Shown one piece after another: positions 20,641 through 30,734 of a DNA stretch of 64,000 nt. Made by a program: the position numbers and the translations under genes. Within the stretch, counting starts at the first letter, position 1, and each line of letters opens with the position of its first letter. Source of the stretch: Diphasiastrum complanatum (taxonomy: Eukaryota > Streptophyta > Lycopodiopsida > Lycopodiales > Lycopodiaceae). The stretch is from positions 14,214,533-14,278,532 of the forward strand of contig CM055098.1 of assembly GCA_029204225.1 (NCBI GenBank). The letters are read 5' to 3'. The notes beneath the pieces are model-generated. The model saw only the letters and a list, made by a program, of their open reading frames with translations. It searched no databases and was not told where the DNA came from.

Positions 20641-21318
20641 ATGGCAAAGAGAAAAACCAACTCGCAACAAATGGTCGAAGATTATGAGACAGGGTCAAGG
20701 ACGCTGTAGCAAAAATATAGGCAAGTTCCGGTGCAAGTTGAAGCGGCACCCCAATAGACAAATCACCTCAACAACTTAAGCCATGGGCCATGGACACGCA
20801 AATGGGAAATGCAAGTGGAGGCATATGATCCCATCTTGACAATAGTAGGTGCCTCTAGAGACCTAGAGTGGGGAATGCGTCGAACAACTTCCTTCCTCAT
20901 GAGGGGATGGACCCTTGGGTATAATGGATGAAAATCAGCTCCACCCTACATTAGGGGATGTATGTCAATTGATCCGAGAAGGAGCTGCACACTATTATTT
21001 TTATACCCTGGCACTCCACCCTCACCTATGATCGGGAGATACTATATTTAGAATACAACATTGTGGGGGGTACAATTACTTCGAAACCTATGAGTTCATT
21101 ATCGATGGGTTCTGCAACCTAACTTATGTCGTTTCTACCGACTACACAAGATCCATCCAACCTTTCATACCATTCGGATCGCCAATGCAGTCACCTAAAC
21201 CAGTTGACAGTACCAATAGACCGCCAGAACTAGATCTACCAGAAGCAGAGAGGGATGAAGACAATGGTGACGATGCCTCTACGGATTTCTACCTAGAGGG
21301 GTGGACGATTTAGAGGAT
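20641..21318 (+). pseudogene. Unrecognised decayed coding segment
   Basis: Two plus-strand stretches look coding by composition. The first begins at ATG 20641 (MAKRKTNSQQMVEDYETG). The second, about 20935-21312, reads LHPTLGDVCQLIREGAAHYY, then CGGYNYFETYEFIIDGFCNL, then an acidic end (PEAERDEDNGDDASTDFYLE), with one stop in between. I do not recognise the family. It may be a gag or capsid-like part of an unidentified element. Ends and frame links are uncertain. Confidence 0.3.
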
Positions 21319-21554
21319 GAAGAGTCTAGACCTTAGGACCGATAGGATTGAGATTGTAGTTACACCTCCTCGCAGTCGTGCCTCTGGGGGCCTGAAGAAC
21401 CCTCATCGGTTTGGGAGCACGGGGTGGTTGAGACGACTCTCGGGATTGGAAGCGATATTCCTCAATCACTCACGTAAGGGCAGTGTGGGCCCTTCCCCTT
21501 TTAGGGCTTCCTGGTGAGACCAATCCCCCATCAGGAATTTCTCCTAACACATTC

Positions 21555-21698
<144 letters not shown>

Positions 21699-21719
21699 AC
21701 CAACCGTACCCGTAGTTAG

Positions 21720-22490
21720 TGAATCCCTCAAAGGGGCAGTTAGCTCCTCCCTAAGGGAAAGCTAAATGCCCACCAAATTGATGTTTTCAGGCAAGTCAAA
21801 TAGTAGTCCAGGAAAAGTTTCACGATATACTGTGTGGAGTTTACAAGATAGTTAATCATAGAATTACAAGACAAGTTAATGCTAATCAACTAGTTAGTTA
21901 TTCTTTGTTATCGCTATCTCTTTCAGCTGATCGTGAAGTATTTCATGGATGTGCATGGAAATGGCTTGTCTTTTATGGATGATTACCTTTTGTGTTTGAG
22001 CTCTTGCCTAGATCCAAATCTTGTTTGATAGCTCACTGAAACCTGAGTTGATCAAGAGTAATATGGTAGTGTGCAAACTTTCATGCATGTAAGTCGTGGT
22101 AGATCTATTCAAGGTCTATTAATTCACATTTTTATCAGTCATTTCATTTAAGCAATTTGACATTGGTGAGGTGACTGAATGTCTTAGTGATAAAGATATT
22201 TGTGGATCTTGCTAAATTTGTGTGTACATCAATTTTAGGTGTGTTTTGATAAGTTTATTTTGTCAATATCACATGTATAGATAAGATTTAAATTCTTGTT
22301 GAAAAATTGTAGATAAAATATAATCATTGATTAGTGAATATGTCTTCTGATGAGAAAATGCCTCAAAACATGTATTTTTATTTAACGTACAAAGAAATAT
22401 TATGTACTTAACATTTGGACTTGTACTATTGTGTGTTGAATATCACTTTTGTGTTTTTTTCTCTACGATTGTTTAAAGCAGGACGCCTCA
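21720..22490. other. Non-coding stretch without assignable feature
   Basis: AT-rich sequence with no open frame of note, no conserved motif and no repeat structure that I can see. Confidence 0.5.
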
Positions 22491-23584
22491 CTCATTACCT
22501 AATGGAATTGGGCTGGAGCATGAATTCCAACACCTGAAGCCCTATGAAAATTGGATCTACAAGAGGAGATTAGAAGAACTGCATCCTCCTCAGGCTCATG
22601 ATTGGATCCTCAAGCTCTATATTCAAAGAAAAATCAGAAGTTTAGATCCAAGAGATCTACACAGTTAGATTATCCTGACAAGAGGAGCAACATGTAGCAG
22701 CCTGTATCAAACACACCATCAACTGCAGGATCTTCATCATTCTAGCCAATGCATAAACTATTTTGCAAATACTTTAAGAGATGGCCATCTCATCAAGGAC
22801 TACATAACTCTAAAATACAACAATGAAAAGAAGAAGCAGTTCCTATAACAAGCAAATGCTGCATCAGCCAGTCACTCGATCCAGCAACAAGAGAAAGATG
22901 AAACAGCCTTCATGACCAAGGTTGGAGAACAACATGATATCGATTCCTGGTATCTGGACTTGGGAGCAATGCTTCAATCGAGTGACAGTTTTACTTCAAG
23001 AATCACAATGAGATTTGGCAAAAAGACTATAGTACATCTAAGCAACCAAACATCTCAGCATCTGTTATGGAGGCAGCCATCATCCAATATTCTCGAAGGA
23101 TACACAAATGCGGATTGGGCAAGAGATATTGATACCAAAAGATCGACTTTTGGATTTGTATTTCTATACAATCAACGCCCAATCTCTTGGAATAGCCGAA
23201 AGCAGACCTCAATAGCATTATCATCGACCGAATCAGAATATATAGCTGCCACGAATGCTGCCAATGAGGCAATTTGGCTAAGGCACCTGCTTGCAGATAT
23301 CGACCTTGCTTAGTCACATCCAACGACTATCTATTGTGACAATCAAAGCACAATTGCACTATCTCTAAATCCGAGATTTTATTCTCGAAGCAAGCATATC
23401 GAAATAAGGTATCACTACCTTGGAGAGAAAGTGAAAAGCAAGGAAGTGTCGTTGGTTTACTGCACGACAGATTTTATGTGCCAGAGTAGTTCACAAAAGT
23501 TCTATCAAAGGAGCAACATCTCAGATTTAACGACATGCTAAATCTGAAGATGAAAGTTTTTTAGGATCCACATTACGGGGGGAG
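22490..23584 (+). pseudogene. copia remnant: gag/protease joined to RNase H
   Basis: The 5' part (22545-22900) has gag-like sequence ending in a damaged CCHC knuckle (FCKYFKRWPSHQGLH). The frame 22912-23313 starts with the protease site region DSWYLDLGAM (Ser expected after Asp, here Leu) and after about 30 residues jumps into RNase H: YTNADWARDIDTKRSTFGF, RPISWNSRKQTSIALSSTES and EAIWLRHLLADI. After a stop come CDNQSTIALS and SKHIEIRYHYL. Integrase and RT are thus deleted. A purine tract (ACGGGGGGAG, 23575-23584) closes the element. Confidence 0.88.
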
Positions 23585-24048
23585 TGTTGGATTTCAATGC
23601 TCAGCCTCAAATCCATTCAATAATGAGCATCCTGAAAATATGTCGAAGTCCGACTCTATCGAGACTGTATTTTTGAGATTGTCAGGATTTTCTCATTTTC
23701 ACATTTTTTGTATTTTTCGTATTTTTTTGGATTTTTGCAAAACTCAACTCCATTGACAACTCCACTTCGTTGACTTGTCCGACATCAAAGTATTCGACAT
23801 TGAAGTACCCGACTTACTTCATTCCATCGACTTCGACTTCTCCATGTATAAACTCGACTTACTCGACATCATCGACTAACTCGACATTCCATCACTCACT
23901 CGACATCGACTCCTTCAACAACTCATCCGACATTGTCGACCTACTTGACATCATCGACATCTCCATCAAACTCTCGACTAAATCAACATTAACATTCTCT
24001 CATCAATAAAAGTTGATCCAAGTATTGTCAGAAGACTTTATGTTAGTT
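23585..24048 (+). repeat. copia 3' LTR with TCGAC-rich array
   Basis: It starts with TGTTGGATTTCAATGC directly after the polypurine tract. The segment 23760-23985 contains about 12 copies of TCGAC, mostly as TCGACAT or TCGACTT at short irregular spacing. The end is set tentatively at a CA near 24048, since another LTR-like TGTTGG begins at 24082. No second LTR copy is in the window. Confidence 0.55.
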
Positions 24049-24081
24049 CACCCAGTTGTACGTAGTCTTTATTATTACCTG

Positions 24082-24800
24082 TTGGAGGGTTTGCGGATCC
24101 CAAGGTAACCCTAAACCTAGTTAATAAGTGAGAGGGATTTGGCACCTTGCGTGTGTAAGTCCAACCTGATGATCACATAGAGATTTGGTTAATTAGAAAG
24201 TCAATAAAAGGACTTTAGGCCTTTTTTGCAGGACTTTTAATGTCGCGGGGCCTAGAAGTCAAGTTAGGAGATAAAGTAGTGGTTCCCACCAAAAATTCAT
24301 TTTCAAATTGGGTCCTCCAATTAATGATGCATTCCCTCCACTTTTTAAATGCTTTGCTTAGAATTAGCCAATAGGAATTGGGGCACCCATCTCCTCAATT
24401 CACTATATAAGTAGCAATTTCGAATCATTGTACATGTTCTCTCTTCATTTCAATACAAGCACCCAACGGGGTTGGCTCAGTTGGTTGGCTTGGCATCCAA
24501 AGTTTCTTTGGTCCCAGGTTCGAGCCTCCCCTTGGAAACCAAGAAGCATTTCAATACAAGCAGGTTGGCCCTCTTATGGAATGGATGTGGAATATCATTG
24601 CTCTCTATCTCTTTTCTTCCATCTCTCATGCTTTCTTTGTGTTTGCTAATTGTTGGATTTGATTATTATTGGGATTGCTAATTCTTATGCTTTCTGTGAG
24701 AGAGAAAGGGAGAGAGAGAAAGGAGTAGGCTTCTATCTTTGTGGATTTAGTGTTAATGGATGTAGGGTTAATGCTTAGTCTTAATGGATCATAGTGTTAG
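24082..24800 (+). repeat. LTR-like segment split by a SINE
   Basis: It begins with TGTTGGAGGGTTTGCGG and resembles in layout the LTR at 41236: CCTGCGTGTRTAAG-type block early on, then CCAATAG/CCAATAAG, a TATA-like CTATATAAG at 24402-24410 and a GTACATG/GTACAC block. It is interrupted at 24462-24546 by a SINE. The 3' end is not clear; 24800 is an estimate. It might be a solo LTR, but no target duplication was found. Confidence 0.45.
24462..24546 (+). mobile_element. Short tRNA-like SINE with 16-bp target duplication
   Basis: An 85-bp segment is flanked by perfect 16-bp direct repeats CATTTCAATACAAGCA (24446-24461 and 24547-24562). It contains an A box-like TGGCTCAGTTGG (24472-24483) and a B box GGTTCGAGCC (24519-24528) about 36 bp downstream, the internal RNA polymerase III promoter layout of tRNA-derived SINEs; GGGG at the head can pair with CCCC after the B box. 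Duplications of such length are typical of LINE-driven target-primed insertion. It lacks a long tail. A real tRNA gene is less likely because of the flanking duplication. Confidence 0.8.
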
Positions 24801-25101
24801 ATGATGATTGTATGCACATGCTGGATCTTGATTAATGCTATCGCTCTCACGGGAACGAACCTCCATGTGACAACTAACCTCGTCTCCTTGTGATGCTTGT
24901 GAGCTTGGATCTTAGGTTGAGGCTAGGATAGGAAATAGCCCAGTACACTACCAAAGCGGTTACCAAGTACAACGTGGCTGTAATCAATTAAGTAGGTAGT
25001 AAGTACTGGCATGAAAGACTTGTAAATAATATCTTTCAGTTTGTTATCTATAAGAGATAGCTGATTAACTATCTAGATGACGGAAGCTCTTAAATATTTG
25101 C
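24801..25101. other. LTR-derived or intergenic sequence with no gene
   Basis: No coding motif. The last 5 bp (TTTGC) are one copy of the target duplication of the solo LTR that follows. The stretch next to it may be the far part of the minus-strand copia LTR whose near part is at 25939-26226. Confidence 0.35.
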
Positions 25102-25933
25102 TGTGAAAAATGCAAAAATAAGCTTGGTAGAGGCCAAAAATCTTGTATATAGATAAACACACATGTGAGGAGCCTGTTTCCATGTGTAAAAATAGTGTAC
25201 TTGTCATGTACCATAATCATATAGGTTGTACATATGATTTAATTCAAGTTCTAGTGGCTAAAAAGGCCAAAAACTAGTTTTCTAGACATATGACACATGG
25301 CAGCAATCTATTGATTGCATGAGCCACATCCTTTGGTTAGGTGTCATATCCCATGTGTAGAGGACAGCTCACATGTGTGGAATAAGCTGAAGTAGGCGAA
25401 TTTTGACTTCTAGAAGATTTCCAAGTAGATCTCCATATAGAAGGAAAATGGACCAAAAGTGCTCAAAATAGAAGGTTTTGTCCAAGTTTCAGTTTTGCAT
25501 GATGAATCATCATATGACAAAGCACCTTCACACATGTGGGATCATAGGGATGATCAGTACCACGAGCTCCCACTTATTGTATATATAGAGCCACATTTGG
25601 CCATAATCAATGTGAGACACCAATCTTGGTTTTGGAAGCAATTTTGAGTGATTCTCTCCATTTGTCTACATTTCTTTTGATTGTTTTGAGGTTCTATCAA
25701 TGTGTACTTGATTTTCAGGTTGGAGTCCGTACTCAAACAATGTTTCACACGTGTGAAACCATAAAGTACACTTACCTTCAATTAATGATTGTTCTTGTTA
25801 GGATTTTGTGTCTAGAATTGATCTAGATTGATCTTAATCTGAAGTAGATTGATAGATCAAGTAATCTGACAACCTATCCCTCTTGAGGATCAGATCAGGA
25901 TCCACTCTTGGTCCTTTTTGTACTTTTTCCACA
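25102..25933 (+). repeat. Solo LTR, same family as the non-autonomous element at 55.5-61.0 kb
   Basis: It starts TGTGAAAAATGC and ends CTTTTTCCACA, and is flanked by perfect 5-bp direct repeats TTTGC (25097-25101 and 25934-25938). Compared with the reverse complement of 55550-56398 it shares the order CTGTTTCCAYGTGT, CATATAGGTTGTAC, TCTAGTGGCTAAAA, CTAGTTTTCTAG, CACACGTGTGAAACCA and CTTGGTCCTTTTTG. It contains a perfect 18-bp palindrome GTTTCACACGTGTGAAAC at 25742-25759. The duplication and missing internal part indicate LTR-LTR recombination. The open frames inside it are spurious. Confidence 0.9.
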
Positions 25934-25938
25934 TTTGC

Positions 25939-26226
25939 GCCTCACTGAATTGCGCTCAGCTTCACGCCCATGTACTCACTTTCTGTTTTTTTTCATCAAG
26001 AGTACACTTTTGTCCTCACTACTGGTTTGTTCTATTCAGCATTACTACTGTTTATTCATCTTGATTATTGTTGGTAACTGCTACACTTCTGATCTACAAC
26101 CGTCTGTTGTTCTATTTCCGCTGCTATACTACCATTATCGATTCGATATCAGAGTTCTGTTTATATCACTTCTCTACTAATCCGATATAAATTCGATATT
26201 TCTGATAACCCATGTAGTTTTCCAAC
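25939..26226 (-). repeat. Partial copia LTR (minus orientation)
   Basis: On the minus strand TGTTGGAAAACTACATGG starts at 26226, just downstream of a gag fragment. The LTR runs into the point where the solo LTR is inserted (TTTGC duplication), so it was probably the host sequence of that insertion and may continue below 25101. It contains repeated TCGATATC/ATTCGATAT words (26140-26200). Confidence 0.5.
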
Positions 26227-26234
26227 ACTTCTTT

Positions 26235-26786
26235 GAGAATAAGGCTTGGTTGTCTTGGCTAGTGCTAGATGTTGATTCTCTCCTTCTTGCTTCTTCTTGT
26301 AGCAAAGAGCCATCTTTGCTTATGTGGATACTATCATTACCCAACTCTCATAAGAGGCAGGTAAGCTTGATATAGTGTCATTACTACATTTGAATAGTTT
26401 ACCATAAATCATATTGCAGCCATTTGCTCAAGTAGATGTTGAGGGAGTTTAGCGACCTGACAATTATCCCCAAACTTTCCCCCCGATGAATCTTTACGTC
26501 GTCGTTTCATTTTTAGACGTATGAAGTGAAAAGAACCTTCAACATAGAAACAACTTAGTACACCTCTAACATCATAGAGAGTGTTTAAAATGTCTCATAC
26601 TTCCTCAGTGGTTTGGGCTTTGCTTACATGACCGAATAGTGAGTCTTGAATATTTAAGATCAGTAAGGCAAAGGCTTTGCCATCCTTTACTTTCCACTTA
26701 ATAAGTGATTGTTGGTCAGTTAGAAGTCTTTCCTCTATCCCTTCTACGACTTTCCACGACACTTTAGCCATTATGATAACTTTCAT
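26235..26786 (-). pseudogene. copia gag (UBN2-type) fragment
   Basis: The minus-strand frame contains the classic copia gag pattern: WKVVEGIEERLLTDQQSLIK, WKVKDGKAFALLILNIQDSL and AQTTEEVWDILNTLY (the last across the frame end at 26595). Beyond this the frame decays (RLKMKRRRKDSSGG). The zinc knuckle and all of pol are missing before the LTR start at 26226, so this copy also carries a large internal deletion. The ATG at 26784-26786 may be near but is probably not the original start. Confidence 0.8.
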
Positions 26787-28190
26787 TTTAGATTTTCACA
26801 TGTGATAGTTGATCCGAATAATCTAATAAACTATCACCATTTTGTTGATCCAAATAATCTGGTAAATGTCTTTAATTATAACACATTTGTCAAGATGATT
26901 ATATGGTTTTCATCATCTACCAAGTTCGAGTTCATGATCAAGTGCATGATGGATATGATTTTTCATCATTGTAAAGGTTTGGATGGACTCATGGATGGTG
27001 CAAATACCTAGTTTTACACTCATCTTCATCCTTTCTACTTCATGTTTGATAGAGATCATTTTATCTTATGGTTGCTTCATGCTGATAACCTTGTTTTCAG
27101 TCTACATAGTAAAATTGAGTTTGATATGATTTTGTTTGATTTCAGTAAAATTGATGTTTTTCTTCATGATATAATAAAGATAAGGATTTATAAAAATAAG
27201 AATGCTATCTTTGATTTTGGTGTTCAAGTCATGCAAAATTCTAGTGCGAGACATTGGTGCTTGGAAAGAGGAGTTTTGTGGCAAAACTTGGCAACTAGAG
27301 TTCTTGGCATGATTCTTGTTTTAGGTTTAGATCAGAGGAGAAGAGTAGAAAGATGATGGTTTTATTGCCTACTTACTCTTGAGTTTGTGTTGAGTAAGAT
27401 TGATCATTGTTGTTACTTCATTATTTATGATGCTCATATTTTATGTGATGTACTCACTTGGAGTGAGATACAAAGGGGCAAAGACAAATATGGATTTTCT
27501 CAAGTGCTTATTCTTAAAGGTTTTCAAAGGATCATCATCAAAAAAATCTTATCGTGGTTATGATAAGCATAGATCGTGATTTTTTGGCCAAGTTGAATTT
27601 GAGGGGAAATATGAAAAAATAGTTTAAATTGGCGAATATCAACTTGAGGCCTAAATATAAAAGCTTCAAGTAGTTTGACCAAGGGTCAAAGTGGAGGTCA
27701 CATGTGCTAAAATTATGTGGAGGGGCCAAGTTGGTCCAAATGACATTCTTATATTTTTTTATGTACATATTTAATACAAATACGTGTGTAAAGCAATTTA
27801 AATCTAGACCATTGATTTGATGGATGGTGGAAATAAAGTGTTTAACCCTATTGCTAGAACCTTTCAAATGTGGTCTACTACAATTATATATAGCTTAATA
27901 CTTTACTACTTTAGTGGTTGATGTACATACCTCATTTTGGTGATGATATTGGAGGAGGGAGATTGATCTCTACATTTTGTGAATGATGATTATGACCCAT
28001 TTTTTATGCATCTTTATGAATGTTATGTGCTCTAAATTGGGACATAATTATTGGTCCAAATCATTACCTTCATTATATTTGATCCACTTGAAGAGTTTGA
28101 AGATCTTTTGGATGTTTTTACATCTTGACTAGGTTTCATAGTTAGAGGTTGTGTAGACAATCTTGGCATATTTATGTTTGTTCTTTTATG
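26787..28190. other. Unassigned AT-rich stretch
   Basis: A near-direct repeat lies at 26812-26865 (TTGATCCGAATAATCTAATAA and a second variant). Plus-strand frames 26802-27011 and 27042-27356 are open but of unknown nature; the second has a faint likeness (KIRIYKNKNAIFDF) to the minus-strand frame at 37.6-38.0 kb (TKIYKNKHSTFAFD). The rest shows no feature. Confidence 0.3.
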
Positions 28191-28194
28191 CATT

Positions 28195-29860
28195 AAACTC
28201 ACAAAAGGTAGCTAGCCCGTCAATGAGTAGCTTTGAACAAGAAGAGGAGTACAAGCCTTGCACAAAGGCACAAAAGGAAGGAGGAATGCCCAAGGCCTAC
28301 AACATGGGAGAAGGTAATCCTAACCACTGCGGTCACAAGCTTTGTCCAGGTCCAAACGAAGAATGATATCACGAGTGGAGAAGTGGGCAAGAGAGTCAAC
28401 CATCACCCATATGTTGAGGATGGAGTCCATAATATTGTAGCCTTTCACAAAGCCAAATTGGGCCTTGGAGAGTACATATTCGAGCAAAGGAAAAAGTTGT
28501 GAGGCCATGGCCTTGGCGATGATTTTTGTAAGAGGTATTGAGCATGGTAAGGGGACGAAAATCAACGAGAGTGACACGAAGAGGTCTCTTGGGGATGAGT
28601 TTGAAAAGGCCTTTGGAAAGAAATGAAGGTGTTGGATTTCTATCCTCTCCATCCCCAATCTCACAAGCTAATATAGATCCATTCATTTGCTCTAAGTAAA
28701 TACTTGTACAGTCGCACAATATGAAGAAATACAAAAGAATCAAGGACGTAGATTGCCTACGATAGAGTGCACAAAAGAAGAAAGAAGAGGGGAGGTCCCC
28801 CAACAATTTGGAGCAAAGCATAAGACCGACAACCAAGTGAAGCTAGAGTCGATTCGACGAGATTGGCAGTGAAGCTAGAGTCGATTCGACAAAGGATAGA
28901 TTGGCAGTGGAGCTCCAACTCGACAAAGAGATAAGCATCATGGGACTGCTAATGAGACTCGACAATACCAGCAAGGATGGAGGAAGCCAAGATCTTAGCA
29001 CTACAACACGACACTTGGCTTGACCAACCTTGCGCAGGAAAGCGACACTAGCATCAAGCTTCTTAGGAAGGGAAGAGGAAGATGTAAGGATGCTAGAAAC
29101 GTGGAAGGTGGTAGGATGAGAGAGGAGCCAGCTCATAACGTAGGGGGAATGAAAAGAGGAGGGTGAAACTTGAGACACTTTAGCAAAACAGGGGAGTAAT
29201 AATAAAAGAGGGCAATAAAGTTGTGGGTCTTAATGCACTGAAGGCTTAGCCAAGCTGCTATAGCAAAGATGTAAAAGTGTTCTAGCAAAGTCGAACAGAG
29301 ACGACTGAGACAACAATTGGTCCAGGTATGATGGAGGAGGTCTTAGAGCAAGTCTTAGACGTTAAACAAGGAATGAGTCATCTGAAACCGTGATCGAACG
29401 AGCATGGGAGATAGTGTGAGGGCCATCCCCCGAGTTAAGGTACATGTTAAAGTTGTCGGTGACAACAAGGCGGTCATCCAGAAAAGGAGAAACGTTAGCG
29501 AAGAAATCAATTCTATCCACAACAATACAAGGTGCATAGAAGTGGAGCAAAGAGAAACCAAGCTTGCACAGTTGGAAGAGTACCCACTTACTAGTAAGAT
29601 CAACTTGGCTAGAAAGCACTTGCCACTCGCGGAAAACCAAGGTGAGCACCCCACCCTCCCACAAAGTGCGACGACATAGTGGAACGAATCAGCAAACTCT
29701 TTGACGAGGCAATGTTGATCGAGGCCGCACAACTTGGTTTCTTGAAGGGCAATCACACTGTTGTGCCTAGGATAAGTAGTGAGGACCTATGCAAGGTAAG
29801 AGCAACAAACATGGGCATTCAGCCCCTAACATTTCAAGAGTAGATGTTTATTTGGAAACC
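28195..29860 (-). mobile_element. L1-type LINE fragment (endonuclease and start of RT)
   Basis: Reading the minus strand, the endonuclease begins near 29850 (GLNA) and shows IALQETKL (29755-29732), then SLLHFYAPCIVVDRIDFF and a damaged GDFN motif (VVTDNFNMYL). After a degenerate middle the RT follows: FRPLTMLNTSYK, then in other frames IIAKAMASQLFPLLEYVLSK, AQFGFVKGYNIMDSILN, LRLDLDKACDRS and FVQGLYSSSCSKLLIDGL near 28270-28210. These are the order and motifs of plant L1 elements. The catalytic YADD region and the 3' end are not present. Several frameshifts and stops show an old, truncated copy. LINE machinery of this type would drive SINE insertions such as that at 24.46 kb. Confidence 0.85.
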
Positions 29861-29966
29861 ATGGAGGGGGGGGCGGGGGAAGCTCCCAAGCCCCATGAGG
29901 GCAAAGGGCATCTAGCCCTAACGACTTAGTGTGTACTTAAAGCATGAAGCTATAAGCTCTTGGAAT

Positions 29967-29968
<2 letters not shown>

Positions 29969-30007
<39 letters not shown>
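29969..30007 (+). repeat. (AG)n microsatellite
   Basis: About 19 AG units. A second, imperfect GA/CAGA stretch lies at 30236-30266 on the TCP-proximal side. Confidence 0.95.
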
Positions 30008-30009
<2 letters not shown>

Positions 30010-30734
30010 TTTGTATGAGGGGAAATGGCTGGCTGCAGCTATGGCTTGGGAGGAAGCTTCAAGAAACCTAATCGAATATATTCAGCCGAGCATGAGCATC
30101 AGCATGAGGTGCGAACAGGAGTACAAGCCCAGGGCCCAAGGGCCAAGGCGGTGTGGACCCTGATGACACGTAGAACACAAGTCTTGCCCACGTTGTGAGC
30201 AAGCTATGGCGATTGTATTGACTTGACCCACAGACCGAGAGAGAGACAGAGACAGAGAGAGAAGGATTCTTTTCATTTCAGGCCTCCTCCACGGCCATGG
30301 AGGGTGGCTCAATAGCTCCGTCTTCAGGTTTCTGCTCAGTATTTCCAACGTGGGGCGCATCAAGATTGAAGGTCCACCATCTCCCAGGATTCTCTCTATA
30401 GCAGCTTGCTACTTATTACAAAACGGTTTGCTTGGCCCGGCATAGCTAAAGTGACTAGATCTACGAAGGGGATAAAGTGGGTCCATCCAAAAAGCTTCAG
30501 GATACTGCACAGCTTGAACGCCATAGCTCTTAAAAGAGAAAGTATGCTTCAATTTTGCGATACACATTGTGGGTTGCAGTAAGAATCTACTGACCGAGAA
30601 TGGACTTACAAGTTAGTCGCGAAGTGGGTTTCCAGATATGAGGGTTTGATAGTTAGTTTGATGCCTTGCCAATGTATTCATGGCTGCTGGAGTGGACGTG
30701 GTGCTAGTTTGAGGCTTGATTGGTGATAGAGAAT

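Noticed and set aside
23770-24009. Ser/Thr-rich 79-codon frame
   Set aside because: It is the translation of the TCGAC array in an LTR.
24466-24530. Possible tRNA gene (A and B box-like sequences)
   Set aside because: The segment is flanked by a perfect 16-bp duplication inside an LTR, and the anticodon arm is not convincing, so a SINE is more likely.
25459-26180. Open frames on both strands in 25.4-26.2 kb
   Set aside because: They lie in LTR sequence of two families and have no coding motif.
30720-30734. Start of the TCP protein at 30720
   Set aside because: The codon is TTG and directly follows a stop; the first ATG in frame is 30735.
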